Assembly: GCA_020048915.1 (NCBI GenBank)
Contig: JAIFLU010000038.1
Coordinates: 2,358-66,357 of the forward strand
Length of the DNA: 64,000 nt
Origin: Bacteroidota bacterium
Lineage (GTDB): Bacteria > Bacteroidota > Bacteroidia > Bacteroidales > JAAUTT01
Reading direction: 5' to 3'
In this document: positions 37,721 through 46,425 of the stretch, piece by piece
Layout of the letters: each line of letters starts with the position of its first letter
Position numbering within the stretch: position 1 is the first letter of the stretch
The notes under the pieces: model-generated
Seen by the model: the letters and a program-made list of their open reading frames with translations, nothing else
Databases searched by the model: none
Told to the model about the DNA's origin: nothing
Program-made: the position numbers and the translations under genes

Positions 37721-39811
37721 ATGATTCTTTTTTTAAATAAAATTATTAGGTATATGTTATGTAAAAAATCTACTTTTCGGTTTATTGTAATAATGATGCT
37801 GACGTTTTGCTACAGGTATGGAATGGCACAACATAGCGATTCAATAAACCAAAAGGAAATAATATCGTCGAAAGACCTCGACGAAGTTGTAGTTACCGCC
37901 TCACGACTTAACTCATTGCGGATAAAAACACCCGAGGCCATTGAAATTCTCTATAGCAAATCGATACAGCAATATCAACTGCGTACAACTCCCGAGGCAC
38001 TTGCTTTGACTCCAGGGGTCTTTATCCAAAAAACAAATCATGGTGGGGGATCCCCATTTTTAAGGGGATTAACCGGCAACCAAACGTTGTTGCTCATAGA
38101 TGGAATTAGATTAAGTAATTCGACAATGCGTTATGGACCAAATCAATATCTCAATACAATTGATGTTTTTAGTATCGAAAAACTGGAAATTCTCCGCGGA
38201 AATGGCTCTGTGCAATATGGCTCTGATGCTATTGGTGGTACTATTCAGGTATTTAGTCCTGGGTTGGAATTTACTGATAAACCAACCTGGAGCAGTACCC
38301 TTTTTTCGCGGATAGCCACGCAGGGAATGGAAGAAAGCCTACATGCCAATGTTAATTATACCGGCAAAAAACTATCGGTAGTAGGAGGAATAACCCGGCG
38401 CAATTTTGGTGACTTAATTGGAGGTGACACCACTGGCAGACAAACCCCCAGTGGTTATAACGAATTGGACTTTGACCTTAAAGGGAAAGTGTTGCTTTCG
38501 AAAAATTCCATACTTACCTTTCTTTATCAAAACGTGCATCAGAACAATGTGCCGGTATTTCATAAAATTGTCCTGGAAAATTACGACTTAAATGAAATGG
38601 AGCCCCAACGGCGTGAATTAGCCTATATTCGTTTGAATCAAAAACTGAAGAAAGGCATTTTTAAATCGCTTGTATTGACATTATCTGGGCAACAATCTGA
38701 GGAAGGACGACAATCTCATAAGAAAGGAGCAAAAGTTATTCGGTTTGAAAATGATAAAGTTCAAACTATTGCATTTACCGGGGAAATATTTACAGAAAAA
38801 GGAAAAATATGGTCGGCAAATTCAGGAATAGAAGTTTATAGCGATTTGGTGCATAGTTTACGAACCGATAAAGATACCTCGGCTAATCTTGAACTATCAA
38901 AACGCGGATTATACCCGGAAGGATCAAAGATGAATAGTATTGCAGCTTTTTCCCTTCACACCCTCGATTTTAATAAGTGGAATGTGACTTTGGGCGCTCG
39001 TTACAATAGTTATCGCATCAGCGTTGATGACACCAGTTTGGGGAAAACAATTCTTTCTCCTTCTGCGCTAGTAGGAAATATTGCGCTTCTTAGAAAATTA
39101 TCGCCTTCATCCAACGTGTTTTTATCCCTTAATTCCGGTTTTAGGGCTCCTAATATCGACGATTTAGGAACTTTGGGGATTGTCGATTTTCGCTACGAAA
39201 CGCCAAATTTCTCTCTAAAGCCTGAAAAGTCGTTTCAATATCAGGTAGGCTATAAATTTCATAACCCGAAAGTGAAGGGGGATATTTATTTCTACCGAAA
39301 CGAATTATACAATTTAATAGTTCGTAATCCAATGGATGGAGATAGTATTGAAGGTTACCCGGTTTATCAAAAGGAAAATATGGAACGGGCATTTATTCAG
39401 GGGGTAGAATCTTCACTGATACTTGATCTCACTAAGGCATGGACATTTAATGGACATTTAACGTATACATATGGGCAGAATATTACGAAAAACGAACCTG
39501 TAAGAAGAATTCCACCGCTTTTTGGTCGATTTTCCACGTCGTATCGGTATAAGTATTTTTGGGTGAATGTTGAGTTCCTGGCAGCTTTAAAACAAACTCG
39601 CCTGGGACAAGGTGATATAGCCGACAATAGGATTCCTGATGGTGGAACTCCTGGTTGGGAGGTATTAAATTTTCATACGGGCTATACCTTCCGGTTTGTT
39701 TCTGTTAACCTGAGTCTTCAGAACATATTTAATGAAGACTACAGGTACCATGGTTCGGGTGTGAATGGATATGGAAGATCAGCGTTTCTTAGCCTTTCGG
39801 TTAATTTATAA
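37721..39811 (+). CDS. TonB-dependent outer-membrane receptor
   Basis: 696 residues from the first ATG after the promoter; a later ATG at 37754 (MLCKKSTFRF) would give a tidier signal peptide ending GMAQ. The TonB box/plug region shows LDEVVVTASR, then PGVFIQKTNHGGGSPFLRG, LLLIDGIRLSN and LEILRGNGSVQYGSDAIGG; the remainder is beta-barrel, ending with the outer-membrane signature LSVNL. The plug resembles the BtuB/haem-receptor class and lacks a carboxypeptidase-like (SusC-type) N-terminal domain. No SusD partner is present, so a siderophore, haem or vitamin substrate is more likely than glycan. Confidence 0.92.
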   Translation: MILFLNKIIRYMLCKKSTFRFIVIMMLTFCYRYGMAQHSDSINQKEIISSKDLDEVVVTASRLNSLRIKTPEAIEILYSKSIQQYQLRTTPEALALTPGVFIQKTNHGGGSPFLRGLTGNQTLLLIDGIRLSNSTMRYGPNQYLNTIDVFSIEKLEILRGNGSVQYGSDAIGGTIQVFSPGLEFTDKPTWSSTLFSRIATQGMEESLHANVNYTGKKLSVVGGITRRNFGDLIGGDTTGRQTPSGYNELDFDLKGKVLLSKNSILTFLYQNVHQNNVPVFHKIVLENYDLNEMEPQRRELAYIRLNQKLKKGIFKSLVLTLSGQQSEEGRQSHKKGAKVIRFENDKVQTIAFTGEIFTEKGKIWSANSGIEVYSDLVHSLRTDKDTSANLELSKRGLYPEGSKMNSIAAFSLHTLDFNKWNVTLGARYNSYRISVDDTSLGKTILSPSALVGNIALLRKLSPSSNVFLSLNSGFRAPNIDDLGTLGIVDFRYETPNFSLKPEKSFQYQVGYKFHNPKVKGDIYFYRNELYNLIVRNPMDGDSIEGYPVYQKENMERAFIQGVESSLILDLTKAWTFNGHLTYTYGQNITKNEPVRRIPPLFGRFSTSYRYKYFWVNVEFLAALKQTRLGQGDIADNRIPDGGTPGWEVLNFHTGYTFRFVSVNLSLQNIFNEDYRYHGSGVNGYGRSAFLSLSVNL

Positions 39812-39821
39812 TTCGTGCTAT

Positions 39822-42596
39822 TTATTCCAATCTCCAGTTTTCCTGCTCCTTACTTTCCCGGATCATATCTTCGGGATTATCAATATCTGGCCCTTCATTC
39901 AATTGTTTCCAGTCAAATTTTTCATCGTGTGGATCTAATGCTTTTTGTGGATCAAAAACACGTTCATCTACCGGAACAGCCAGGTATGGACTAAAATCAG
40001 GTTTATCAGTGAACATATCTCCCATATCGGAAGCTCCAGCGTCGTATTGATTTAAGTACGGTATTCCAAGTATGTTCCAGAATGTTTTGAAAATGCTCCC
40101 AAAACTCATATGCACCTGGCTCACATAATTCTTTTTGGCATAAGGTGAAATTAGCATTAAAATACTCCGGTGTGCATCAACATGATCAACCCCACCCTGG
40201 GCATCATCTTCGGTAATCACTATCATCATATTTTTCCAGTAAGGGGTATGCGACAAAAATTCTACAATTCGGCCAACAGCCAAATCGTTATCGGCTTCGT
40301 AGCTTTCGCGAAAGGGATAACCCGCTTCTGGTCTTTCGTCAGCACCGTGATCGTTTGGCAAAATCACAGTAAGCATTTGCGGCATAGTTTCTTTCCCTTC
40401 TCCCCATTTTTCTTCAAACTCTTTCTTAAACATATCTACCCTAAACTGATCGGGTATTGCCATGTTATAGGTAGGGTATTGAAAGGAGGTTCGGTTCAAA
40501 AGCGAAGCCGGTAGCGGAAAGTTGGCTACATGCTTAATCCCTCCATATTTGTATGTGTCCTGATAATCGGCTGGTTCGAACATTACCCCAAAACCAAAAT
40601 TGAAAAAAGATTTGCGGTGCCTGGCCATATGGTCCCACATAGAACCAGCTTCGTTATAATCTTCGGGATAAATAGCCCCGGCTGAGCCATTTAATCCAAG
40701 GTTTCCCGGTGCATTTGAGATTTCTCTATATTCCCGGTTGCCTCCATAACTGGCCGGAGTTGTTGCTTCGACCCATTCGTTTGGATAAGTATTCACCAGC
40801 CATCGGTGACCATCAGCAGAAACATCCGAGTCGACATAAAAATTATCGCTGATACAATACTCCTTAGCCAATTTGAGATGGTTTGGCATAATGGTAGCAT
40901 TCTCAATTTTTACAATTTTTTTACGATTTGTAAATGTCACATTAGCTCCATAACGCGCAAGAGTAGAATCTCCTTTGACATTTGTTTTCTGCCCAAATAT
41001 CTCGTCGAAGGTTCGGTTTTCTTTCGAAATAAAAACAATGTGTTTTATCGGTGTTTCTTTTTGTCCAGGGAAAAGCGGAACCGGATTGGTTTTTCTCCAA
41101 TCGAACTTCGAAGACTGCGTTGATTCCATTACAAAATTATTAGCGATTACCTGCCTGGACAGTTGTTGAAGTTGATCATCTGTTGGAATGTCCAAAATTT
41201 CAACGGTACCTTTCATCAAACTGCCAATATAACTCCCTTCCTGCCCAATACTATATTTTCTTCCTCCGTTAGGGCCACTGCCGTAACCTTTAGCATTTGT
41301 AACAATCAGTTTCTTTCCATCCGGGGTTACTTTCAATTTTGCAGGAAACCAGCCAACGGGGATATGACCAATTATTTTCAACGTTTTAACATCAATAACA
41401 CCTATGGCATTAATTCCCGATTCTGCCACATAAACTCTCTTTTCGTCAGGAGATACAGCCAATCCAAAAGGAATTACTCCTCTTAATTTAGCCAGTTTTT
41501 CTTCCGGACAAAGTGTAATATGCTTCACTATCTTTTGATTGCGGCTGTTAAGTACGGTAATATTGTCGTTTGTACCATTGCTGATAAAAATATGCTTTTT
41601 AGCTGCTACTATTGAATTGGGGCTGGAACCACCTACCGCGGGAATACCTTCGACCATTTGGCCCACCAGAACCCCGGTTTTTATTTTTGCTATTACTTTT
41701 GGAGTATTAGGATTCTCTACATTAATACCCCAGACCGAAAACGATTTATCGGAATTAATAGGACCAAGACCAGGTATTTGCAATGAGTCATTTGAAGTAC
41801 CGGTTTCCGATTCTTTCGTACCATAAGCAAATGCCGGTGAATCAAGAGTTCCCCTTTTCCATTCTCCATTCTTCTTACGTTTAATGTAATCGTACTGGTA
41901 CATGCCCACATTGGCAACATAAACAGTTTTTTCGTCACGAGACAACGCAATGCCAAACGGATATCTTCCTACGGGCAGGTTCGAAATGACTTTTTGTAAT
42001 TGCAAATCAATAATTATAAGTCGGAAACCAATCTGATCGACTGCAAATAATTTTTTCCCATCTTTACTCATCACCATATCGCCAATATAGCCATGGGTAT
42101 AATCGGCACTGTCATTCATAGAACTGCAATCAATCGAGCCTTTAGCTGCTCCGGTAGCAATTTCGAATTTGTAAATTTTATTCTCTTGTCCACCCGCAAC
42201 ATAAACCAGTTGGTTATCGGGGGTAATTGCTAATCCCATAAACACCGAGGCCAAAATACCTTTATCTCCTTTTGGCGAAGGAGGTACCTGCTGAATTTCT
42301 GGCTTTGCTGAGTTGAGGTTGCGGAGGATCGTAATAGAAAGGGGACTTGTACCGGAATTGGCAGTCACTGCAATAGTTCCATCGTTACTAATTGCCAGTC
42401 CATATGGATGCGGAGCAACAATAATGCTTTTGCCTACAGGGGTTAGCAGGCGCCCATTCGGAATAACCGAGGTGCCTTTAACGTCAATTTCGGTATAGCG
42501 ATTACCAGCCGGAGCACTTATGATGTATCCGTTGGTTTGTGCCAATAAAACAATAGGGAAACCAATTATTACAATTAAGGATAAGATATGCTTCAT
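39822..42596 (-). CDS. YncE-type beta-propeller fused to an alkaline phosphatase-like phosphoesterase
   Basis: 924 residues. Signal peptide 1-19 (VLLAQ). The N-terminal half is a seven-bladed YVTN/YncE propeller (VYVAGGQENKIYKFEI, VYVANVG, VYVAESGINAIGVIDV). The C-terminal half is a phosphoesterase domain of the phospholipase C/acid phosphatase group: HIVFISKENRTFDEIFG at its start, DSDVSADGHRWLVNTYP, and TEDDAQGGVDHVDAHRS with metal-binding Asp/His. It should act in the periplasm or outside the cell on phosphate esters. Convergent with the TonB receptor, ten bases apart, which could suggest phosphate or metal scavenging. Confidence 0.9.
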   Translation of the reverse strand: MKHILSLIVIIGFPIVLLAQTNGYIISAPAGNRYTEIDVKGTSVIPNGRLLTPVGKSIIVAPHPYGLAISNDGTIAVTANSGTSPLSITILRNLNSAKPEIQQVPPSPKGDKGILASVFMGLAITPDNQLVYVAGGQENKIYKFEIATGAAKGSIDCSSMNDSADYTHGYIGDMVMSKDGKKLFAVDQIGFRLIIIDLQLQKVISNLPVGRYPFGIALSRDEKTVYVANVGMYQYDYIKRKKNGEWKRGTLDSPAFAYGTKESETGTSNDSLQIPGLGPINSDKSFSVWGINVENPNTPKVIAKIKTGVLVGQMVEGIPAVGGSSPNSIVAAKKHIFISNGTNDNITVLNSRNQKIVKHITLCPEEKLAKLRGVIPFGLAVSPDEKRVYVAESGINAIGVIDVKTLKIIGHIPVGWFPAKLKVTPDGKKLIVTNAKGYGSGPNGGRKYSIGQEGSYIGSLMKGTVEILDIPTDDQLQQLSRQVIANNFVMESTQSSKFDWRKTNPVPLFPGQKETPIKHIVFISKENRTFDEIFGQKTNVKGDSTLARYGANVTFTNRKKIVKIENATIMPNHLKLAKEYCISDNFYVDSDVSADGHRWLVNTYPNEWVEATTPASYGGNREYREISNAPGNLGLNGSAGAIYPEDYNEAGSMWDHMARHRKSFFNFGFGVMFEPADYQDTYKYGGIKHVANFPLPASLLNRTSFQYPTYNMAIPDQFRVDMFKKEFEEKWGEGKETMPQMLTVILPNDHGADERPEAGYPFRESYEADNDLAVGRIVEFLSHTPYWKNMMIVITEDDAQGGVDHVDAHRSILMLISPYAKKNYVSQVHMSFGSIFKTFWNILGIPYLNQYDAGASDMGDMFTDKPDFSPYLAVPVDERVFDPQKALDPHDEKFDWKQLNEGPDIDNPEDMIRESKEQENWRLE

Positions 42597-42833
42597 AATG
42601 GATAAATTTTATCGGAAGTAAAATATGAATTAGATGGTGAAATTAGGGAATTCGTATTAATTCAATAATAAGCATACTTTAATTTTATGCATTTAATTTA
42701 TCAAACTTTCAGTAAATTTTTTCTTAGAAATGATTTGTTACTTTTTTGATGCAGCAATTTCAAAAAAAAGTCGTCCTTAAAAAAAGAACAACATTTTCAA
42801 TTGACTTTAATTTTTAAACAAAAAATAACGATT

Positions 42834-43799
42834 ATGAAAAGAATAAACATTTCTGGTATACCTGCATTTGCATTGTTGCTTTCGGTCATATTTACCTCCT
42901 GCGTTTCATCACAGAATTTTTTCCCTGTTAGAGGAACGGGTGCCTTGGTAGATAAAAACATTCATATATCCGATTTTCATGGAATTGATGTTTCAGGAGG
43001 ATTTGATGTTACCTTAATCCAGGGAAATAATGAAGGTCTTGTATTAACCGCGCAAGAGAATTTATTTGAGCATATTACCGCAGAGGTGGAACAAGGGGTA
43101 CTAAAGATTTATACCGACAAGAATATTATTGAATCGAAAGGGATGAAAGTTCAGATTTCCTTCAAAAATATAGATAAATTAAGTGTTTCTGGTGGTGGAG
43201 ATGTGAAAGGCGAAACAACTATTGATGTTCCCAATTTAGCTGTTAACCTAAGCGGAGGCGGTGACATAAATACCGTGGTAAATATTTCGGATTTAAAATG
43301 CACTATCAGTGGTGGCGGCGATGCTAAAATTGATGGTACCATTAAGAATTATGGAATTGTAATTAGCGGAGGAGGAGACTTAAAATCGGAGGTTGCATCA
43401 AATTACCTGAATTGCACAATGTCGGGTGGTGGTGATTTTTATCTGAAAGGGAAAGAAAGAGGAAGCGAGGCAAAAATCAATCTTTCCGGTGGTGGCGATA
43501 TGACGCTCGATCTTACAACTAATAACATTTCGTGTAGCGTTTCTGGTGGTGGCAATGCCTCGCTTACAGGTCAAGCTACCAACCTCGATGTAAGCCTTAA
43601 TGGTGGTGGAGATTTAAATGCCGGGGGGATGGTAACCGATAAAACAATATTCCATGCCAATGGAGGTTCGGATATTCATGTGAACGCAACCAGGGAAATC
43701 GTTGGTCATATTTCAGGTGGTGGCGATGTTTATTATTCGGGAAATCCACCTATAGTGGATATTGATGCTAAGGGAGGCTCGGAAGTTCATAAGCAGTAG
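42834..43799 (+). CDS. Head-GIN (DUF2807) beta-helix lipoprotein
   Basis: 321 residues from MKRINISGIPAFALLL; the frame opens 33 bases earlier but without a good start. A lipoprotein signal ends FTSC with C23 as the likely lipidated residue. After IDVSGGFDVTLIQGN come eleven turns built on an SGGGD-like motif (VSGGGDVK, LSGGGDIN, ISGGGDAK and so on) about 20 residues apart, which would stack as a parallel beta-helix. Function unknown; probably exposed on the outer membrane. Confidence 0.9.
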   Translation: MKRINISGIPAFALLLSVIFTSCVSSQNFFPVRGTGALVDKNIHISDFHGIDVSGGFDVTLIQGNNEGLVLTAQENLFEHITAEVEQGVLKIYTDKNIIESKGMKVQISFKNIDKLSVSGGGDVKGETTIDVPNLAVNLSGGGDINTVVNISDLKCTISGGGDAKIDGTIKNYGIVISGGGDLKSEVASNYLNCTMSGGGDFYLKGKERGSEAKINLSGGGDMTLDLTTNNISCSVSGGGNASLTGQATNLDVSLNGGGDLNAGGMVTDKTIFHANGGSDIHVNATREIVGHISGGGDVYYSGNPPIVDIDAKGGSEVHKQ

Positions 43800-44131
43800 G
43801 TTGAAAACTAAATGGATAAAGCCGTCTTGGACGAAGCAAGGCTTATCTCTGTTCGACTTGCTGAACTATAAATAGTATAAAACAACCAGGTAGTGCTTTT
43901 ACTATCCTATACATTACTTTCTTTGCGAACCTCTGCGATTCTTAGTGTAGCTCTGTGAAATAGTCTAAAAGCTATAACGCAAAGGTTCGCAAAGTTCTCG
44001 CAAAGGTATGCTAAAAACCTATTCTTAATTAACTATTACTGATTTAACTAGATGATTATAAATAATAAATGTGGAGCATAGCTTCCAAACTACACTTTTT
44101 TTGCTTGCAATAAAATTGAAGTGTTTTTTTG
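43800..44131. other. Intergenic region with an inverted repeat
   Basis: 332 bases between convergent genes. The only structure is the repeat at 43921-43994. The rest (43800-43900 and 44000-44131) shows no gene or clear terminator. Confidence 0.6.
43921..43994. repeat. CTTTGCGAACCT inverted repeat
   Basis: CTTTGCGAACCT at 43921-43932 is the exact reverse complement of AGGTTCGCAAAG at 43983-43994 (12-bp arms, 50-base spacer). The arms are surrounded by further CTTTGCG/CTCTGCG-like words, in the style of the dispersed repeats of this phylum. Confidence 0.75.
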
Positions 44132-45091
44132 TTAGTTAGAATTTCCTAAAATCTGTCTGGCTGTTTCCAAACCGGTACCAAAGATTAGTTGTTGTGCTTT
44201 GCTATCGGTATGGTAACCACTTTTTTTGGTGGTGTACTGCCGGATAATAATAATTTCCACATCGTTCTCGTGACTGAATTCCTTTATAACATTTTCGGGA
44301 ACTGAAACAGAATCGTAGCAGTTACTTAATCGCTTAGTAGAATCTTTTGCTACCAATACCGCATAGAAGTATGGATAGTCTTGTCCCTGCACATTGTTCA
44401 TCGAAACCTGCGCATAAAGTCCCAAAAAATCCTCCGGTTGATCTTTAAATTTTATTTTCATCTTTAAATCGGCAGGAAGTTTTTGGTCTTTGCCGTTTAC
44501 CAAGGTCAGGTAATTAACTTTATCCAGGGCAAGTTCAGCCTGAAATCCTTCCATAAGTTTAAGATACAGGTTAATCTTACTAATCAAAGCAGGGAGGGTT
44601 GTAATACGTTTAACGCCTGTAAACCAATGTGGATATATAAGCACAGAAAGATTGGCAACTAAAATGAGTATCCCTTTTTCGGAACTAAAAGGATTCATCG
44701 CAAATAGCAATACCAATACGACAAGCGATAATATAAACATCAGCACTCCCAACCCGCTGGTGATATCGAACGCGCTTACATCCCATTTTTTAATGCTTTT
44801 ATTCAGATCTACAATTTTTTGAAGTTGCTCGGCATCGGTAGATACCCATTCCGATTCGGGGTGGTATTTATCGAGCTTTATGCGCTTATCGTACCCTTTA
44901 ACAAGCAATAACAAATTTCCCGCTAATACCAGTAGAATTCCTGGTAATAACTGAAAGGCCATATACTGGAACACAAAACCTAATAAAATAGAAATCAGAC
45001 TTACTGTAAGTCGTGTTTTATAGGGCAACGATTTCCAAAAGTGGAAGATTACGATTCCCTGCTCGTCTTGTGATAAAAGTAAACTGCTCAT
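44132..45091 (-). CDS. Uncharacterised four-TM protein of the Cys-His tail locus
   Basis: 319 residues, not recognised. Two membrane hairpins are predicted: about 28-46 with 48-65, and 112-131 with 140-154, the second followed by PHWFTGVKRI. The C-terminal half (160-319) is soluble and mixed alpha/beta, with QPEDFLGLYAQVSMNNVQGQ and DVEIIIIRQYTTKKSGYHTD. It overlaps the radical SAM gene by four bases (ATGA), so the two are translationally coupled and belong to one operon with the Cys-His tail protein. It could anchor the maturation enzyme or be a second membrane partner; that is inference. Confidence 0.85.
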   Translation of the reverse strand: MSSLLLSQDEQGIVIFHFWKSLPYKTRLTVSLISILLGFVFQYMAFQLLPGILLVLAGNLLLLVKGYDKRIKLDKYHPESEWVSTDAEQLQKIVDLNKSIKKWDVSAFDITSGLGVLMFILSLVVLVLLFAMNPFSSEKGILILVANLSVLIYPHWFTGVKRITTLPALISKINLYLKLMEGFQAELALDKVNYLTLVNGKDQKLPADLKMKIKFKDQPEDFLGLYAQVSMNNVQGQDYPYFYAVLVAKDSTKRLSNCYDSVSVPENVIKEFSHENDVEIIIIRQYTTKKSGYHTDSKAQQLIFGTGLETARQILGNSN

Positions 45092-46425
45092 AGTATATTT
45101 TGAAGTTGAATAGACAATAATTCGCTGAAACCAATATTACGCCAGTAAAGCGGGCAACCACCGTTGCAGATGGCAAAGCTGTCGCAGTCCTGACAGATAG
45201 AATGCGCAAATGTTTTATTGCGAAAGAATTTAGCGTTTTTGCCTTGCCAAATTTCGGCGAAGGAAGATTTTTTAAGGTTTCCAACAGGCTGGTCGTAAGA
45301 AGCACAAGGTAAAATATCGCCATTCGGTGCAACCGAAATAAGACCATCGCAGGCAGCACATCCTTTGTTGCCTAAATCGTGGGTAATGGTATTAAAAATG
45401 CACATGGGGATTGGCGAGTACCACATAAATTCAACGTGTTGCTCAAGACTATTGGCTTGAATTTTCTCTATTATGGAACCAACCTCTCGATATTTTATTA
45501 CCATGTCATCGTTAAAAATACTGCTGCCGGTAGGTATAACCAAATTCATGCTAAAGCGGTCGAGTTGCAACGTGTTTCGTACAAATTGGGGTAATCTCAG
45601 GCATTCTTCGGCATTAAGCTGATTGAGGGTAGTGTTGGTATGTACGTGGATTCCCAGATTCTTAAAGATAGAAACTGTTTTTACACTCTTCGCAAAAGCG
45701 CCATCGTGTTGTACAATTTTATCGTGCGTTTCAGCAGTAATTCCTTCTATACTAACCTGTACCGAATCTAATCCTGCATTTACTAGATTTTGGCCAAACG
45801 TTTCATCAATCTGAGTCCCATTAGTAATAAGATTTACCCGCATACCAAGGTCTTTTGCATACCGGATGCAATTCAGCAACAATTGAGGTTTTAATGTTGG
45901 CTCTCCTCCGGTAAAACTGATAGAAGGAACCCGAGCCTCGTTGTATATGGTTTTAATGATCGTTTTAAATTCGCTTTCGGAGAGTTCCTTGTCTGAACCG
46001 GCAGGATTGGTAGTACAATTGCAACCTGCATAGCAAAACTTACAGCGAAGGTTGCATTTATAGGTGAGAGCCAGCTCCGAGAGGACAGGTAACTTACTAA
46101 ACTGCATGGTAAACGGACTTGTCTCAACTGCCGGATTTGAACTGAATTCATCCAGGTTTCCTTCGAGAAAGCTTTTAACGGCCAGCATAAACAACTCTAT
46201 ATCATGAGCCTTGTCTAATCCTGTTTTTTTTAAAAGTCCATCGATAGTTCCTCCTTCTAAAAGAAAATGAAGGATTTTGGCTCCGGTGGCATTGATTTTT
46301 GTTGCCTGGTTGGGGCGTTTAATGAGGATATTATCTTCGGTCCGCACAAAAATATAAGGCTTTACACGATTGATAAACTCATCAATCCATTCCAAATTAA
46401 TTTTATTTTCCACTGAGCTTTCCAT
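45088..46425 (-). CDS. Radical SAM/SPASM enzyme with PqqD-like (RRE) N-terminal domain
   Basis: 445 residues from MESSVENKINLEW; its ATG overlaps the stop of the upstream gene by one base (TAATG). Residues 22-90 resemble PqqD, the RiPP precursor-recognition element (IFVRTEDN ... INATGAKILHFLLEGGTIDG). The radical SAM domain binds a 4Fe-4S cluster through C124, C128 and C131 (KCNLRCKFC), with GGEP at 173-176. The C-terminal SPASM domain has C356, C359, C374, C411, C414, C420 and C424 for auxiliary clusters. Enzymes of this layout install thioether or carbon crosslinks in peptides. The neighbour with a repetitive Cys-His tail is the obvious candidate substrate. Confidence 0.92.
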   Translation of the reverse strand: MESSVENKINLEWIDEFINRVKPYIFVRTEDNILIKRPNQATKINATGAKILHFLLEGGTIDGLLKKTGLDKAHDIELFMLAVKSFLEGNLDEFSSNPAVETSPFTMQFSKLPVLSELALTYKCNLRCKFCYAGCNCTTNPAGSDKELSESEFKTIIKTIYNEARVPSISFTGGEPTLKPQLLLNCIRYAKDLGMRVNLITNGTQIDETFGQNLVNAGLDSVQVSIEGITAETHDKIVQHDGAFAKSVKTVSIFKNLGIHVHTNTTLNQLNAEECLRLPQFVRNTLQLDRFSMNLVIPTGSSIFNDDMVIKYREVGSIIEKIQANSLEQHVEFMWYSPIPMCIFNTITHDLGNKGCAACDGLISVAPNGDILPCASYDQPVGNLKKSSFAEIWQGKNAKFFRNKTFAHSICQDCDSFAICNGGCPLYWRNIGFSELLSIQLQNIL

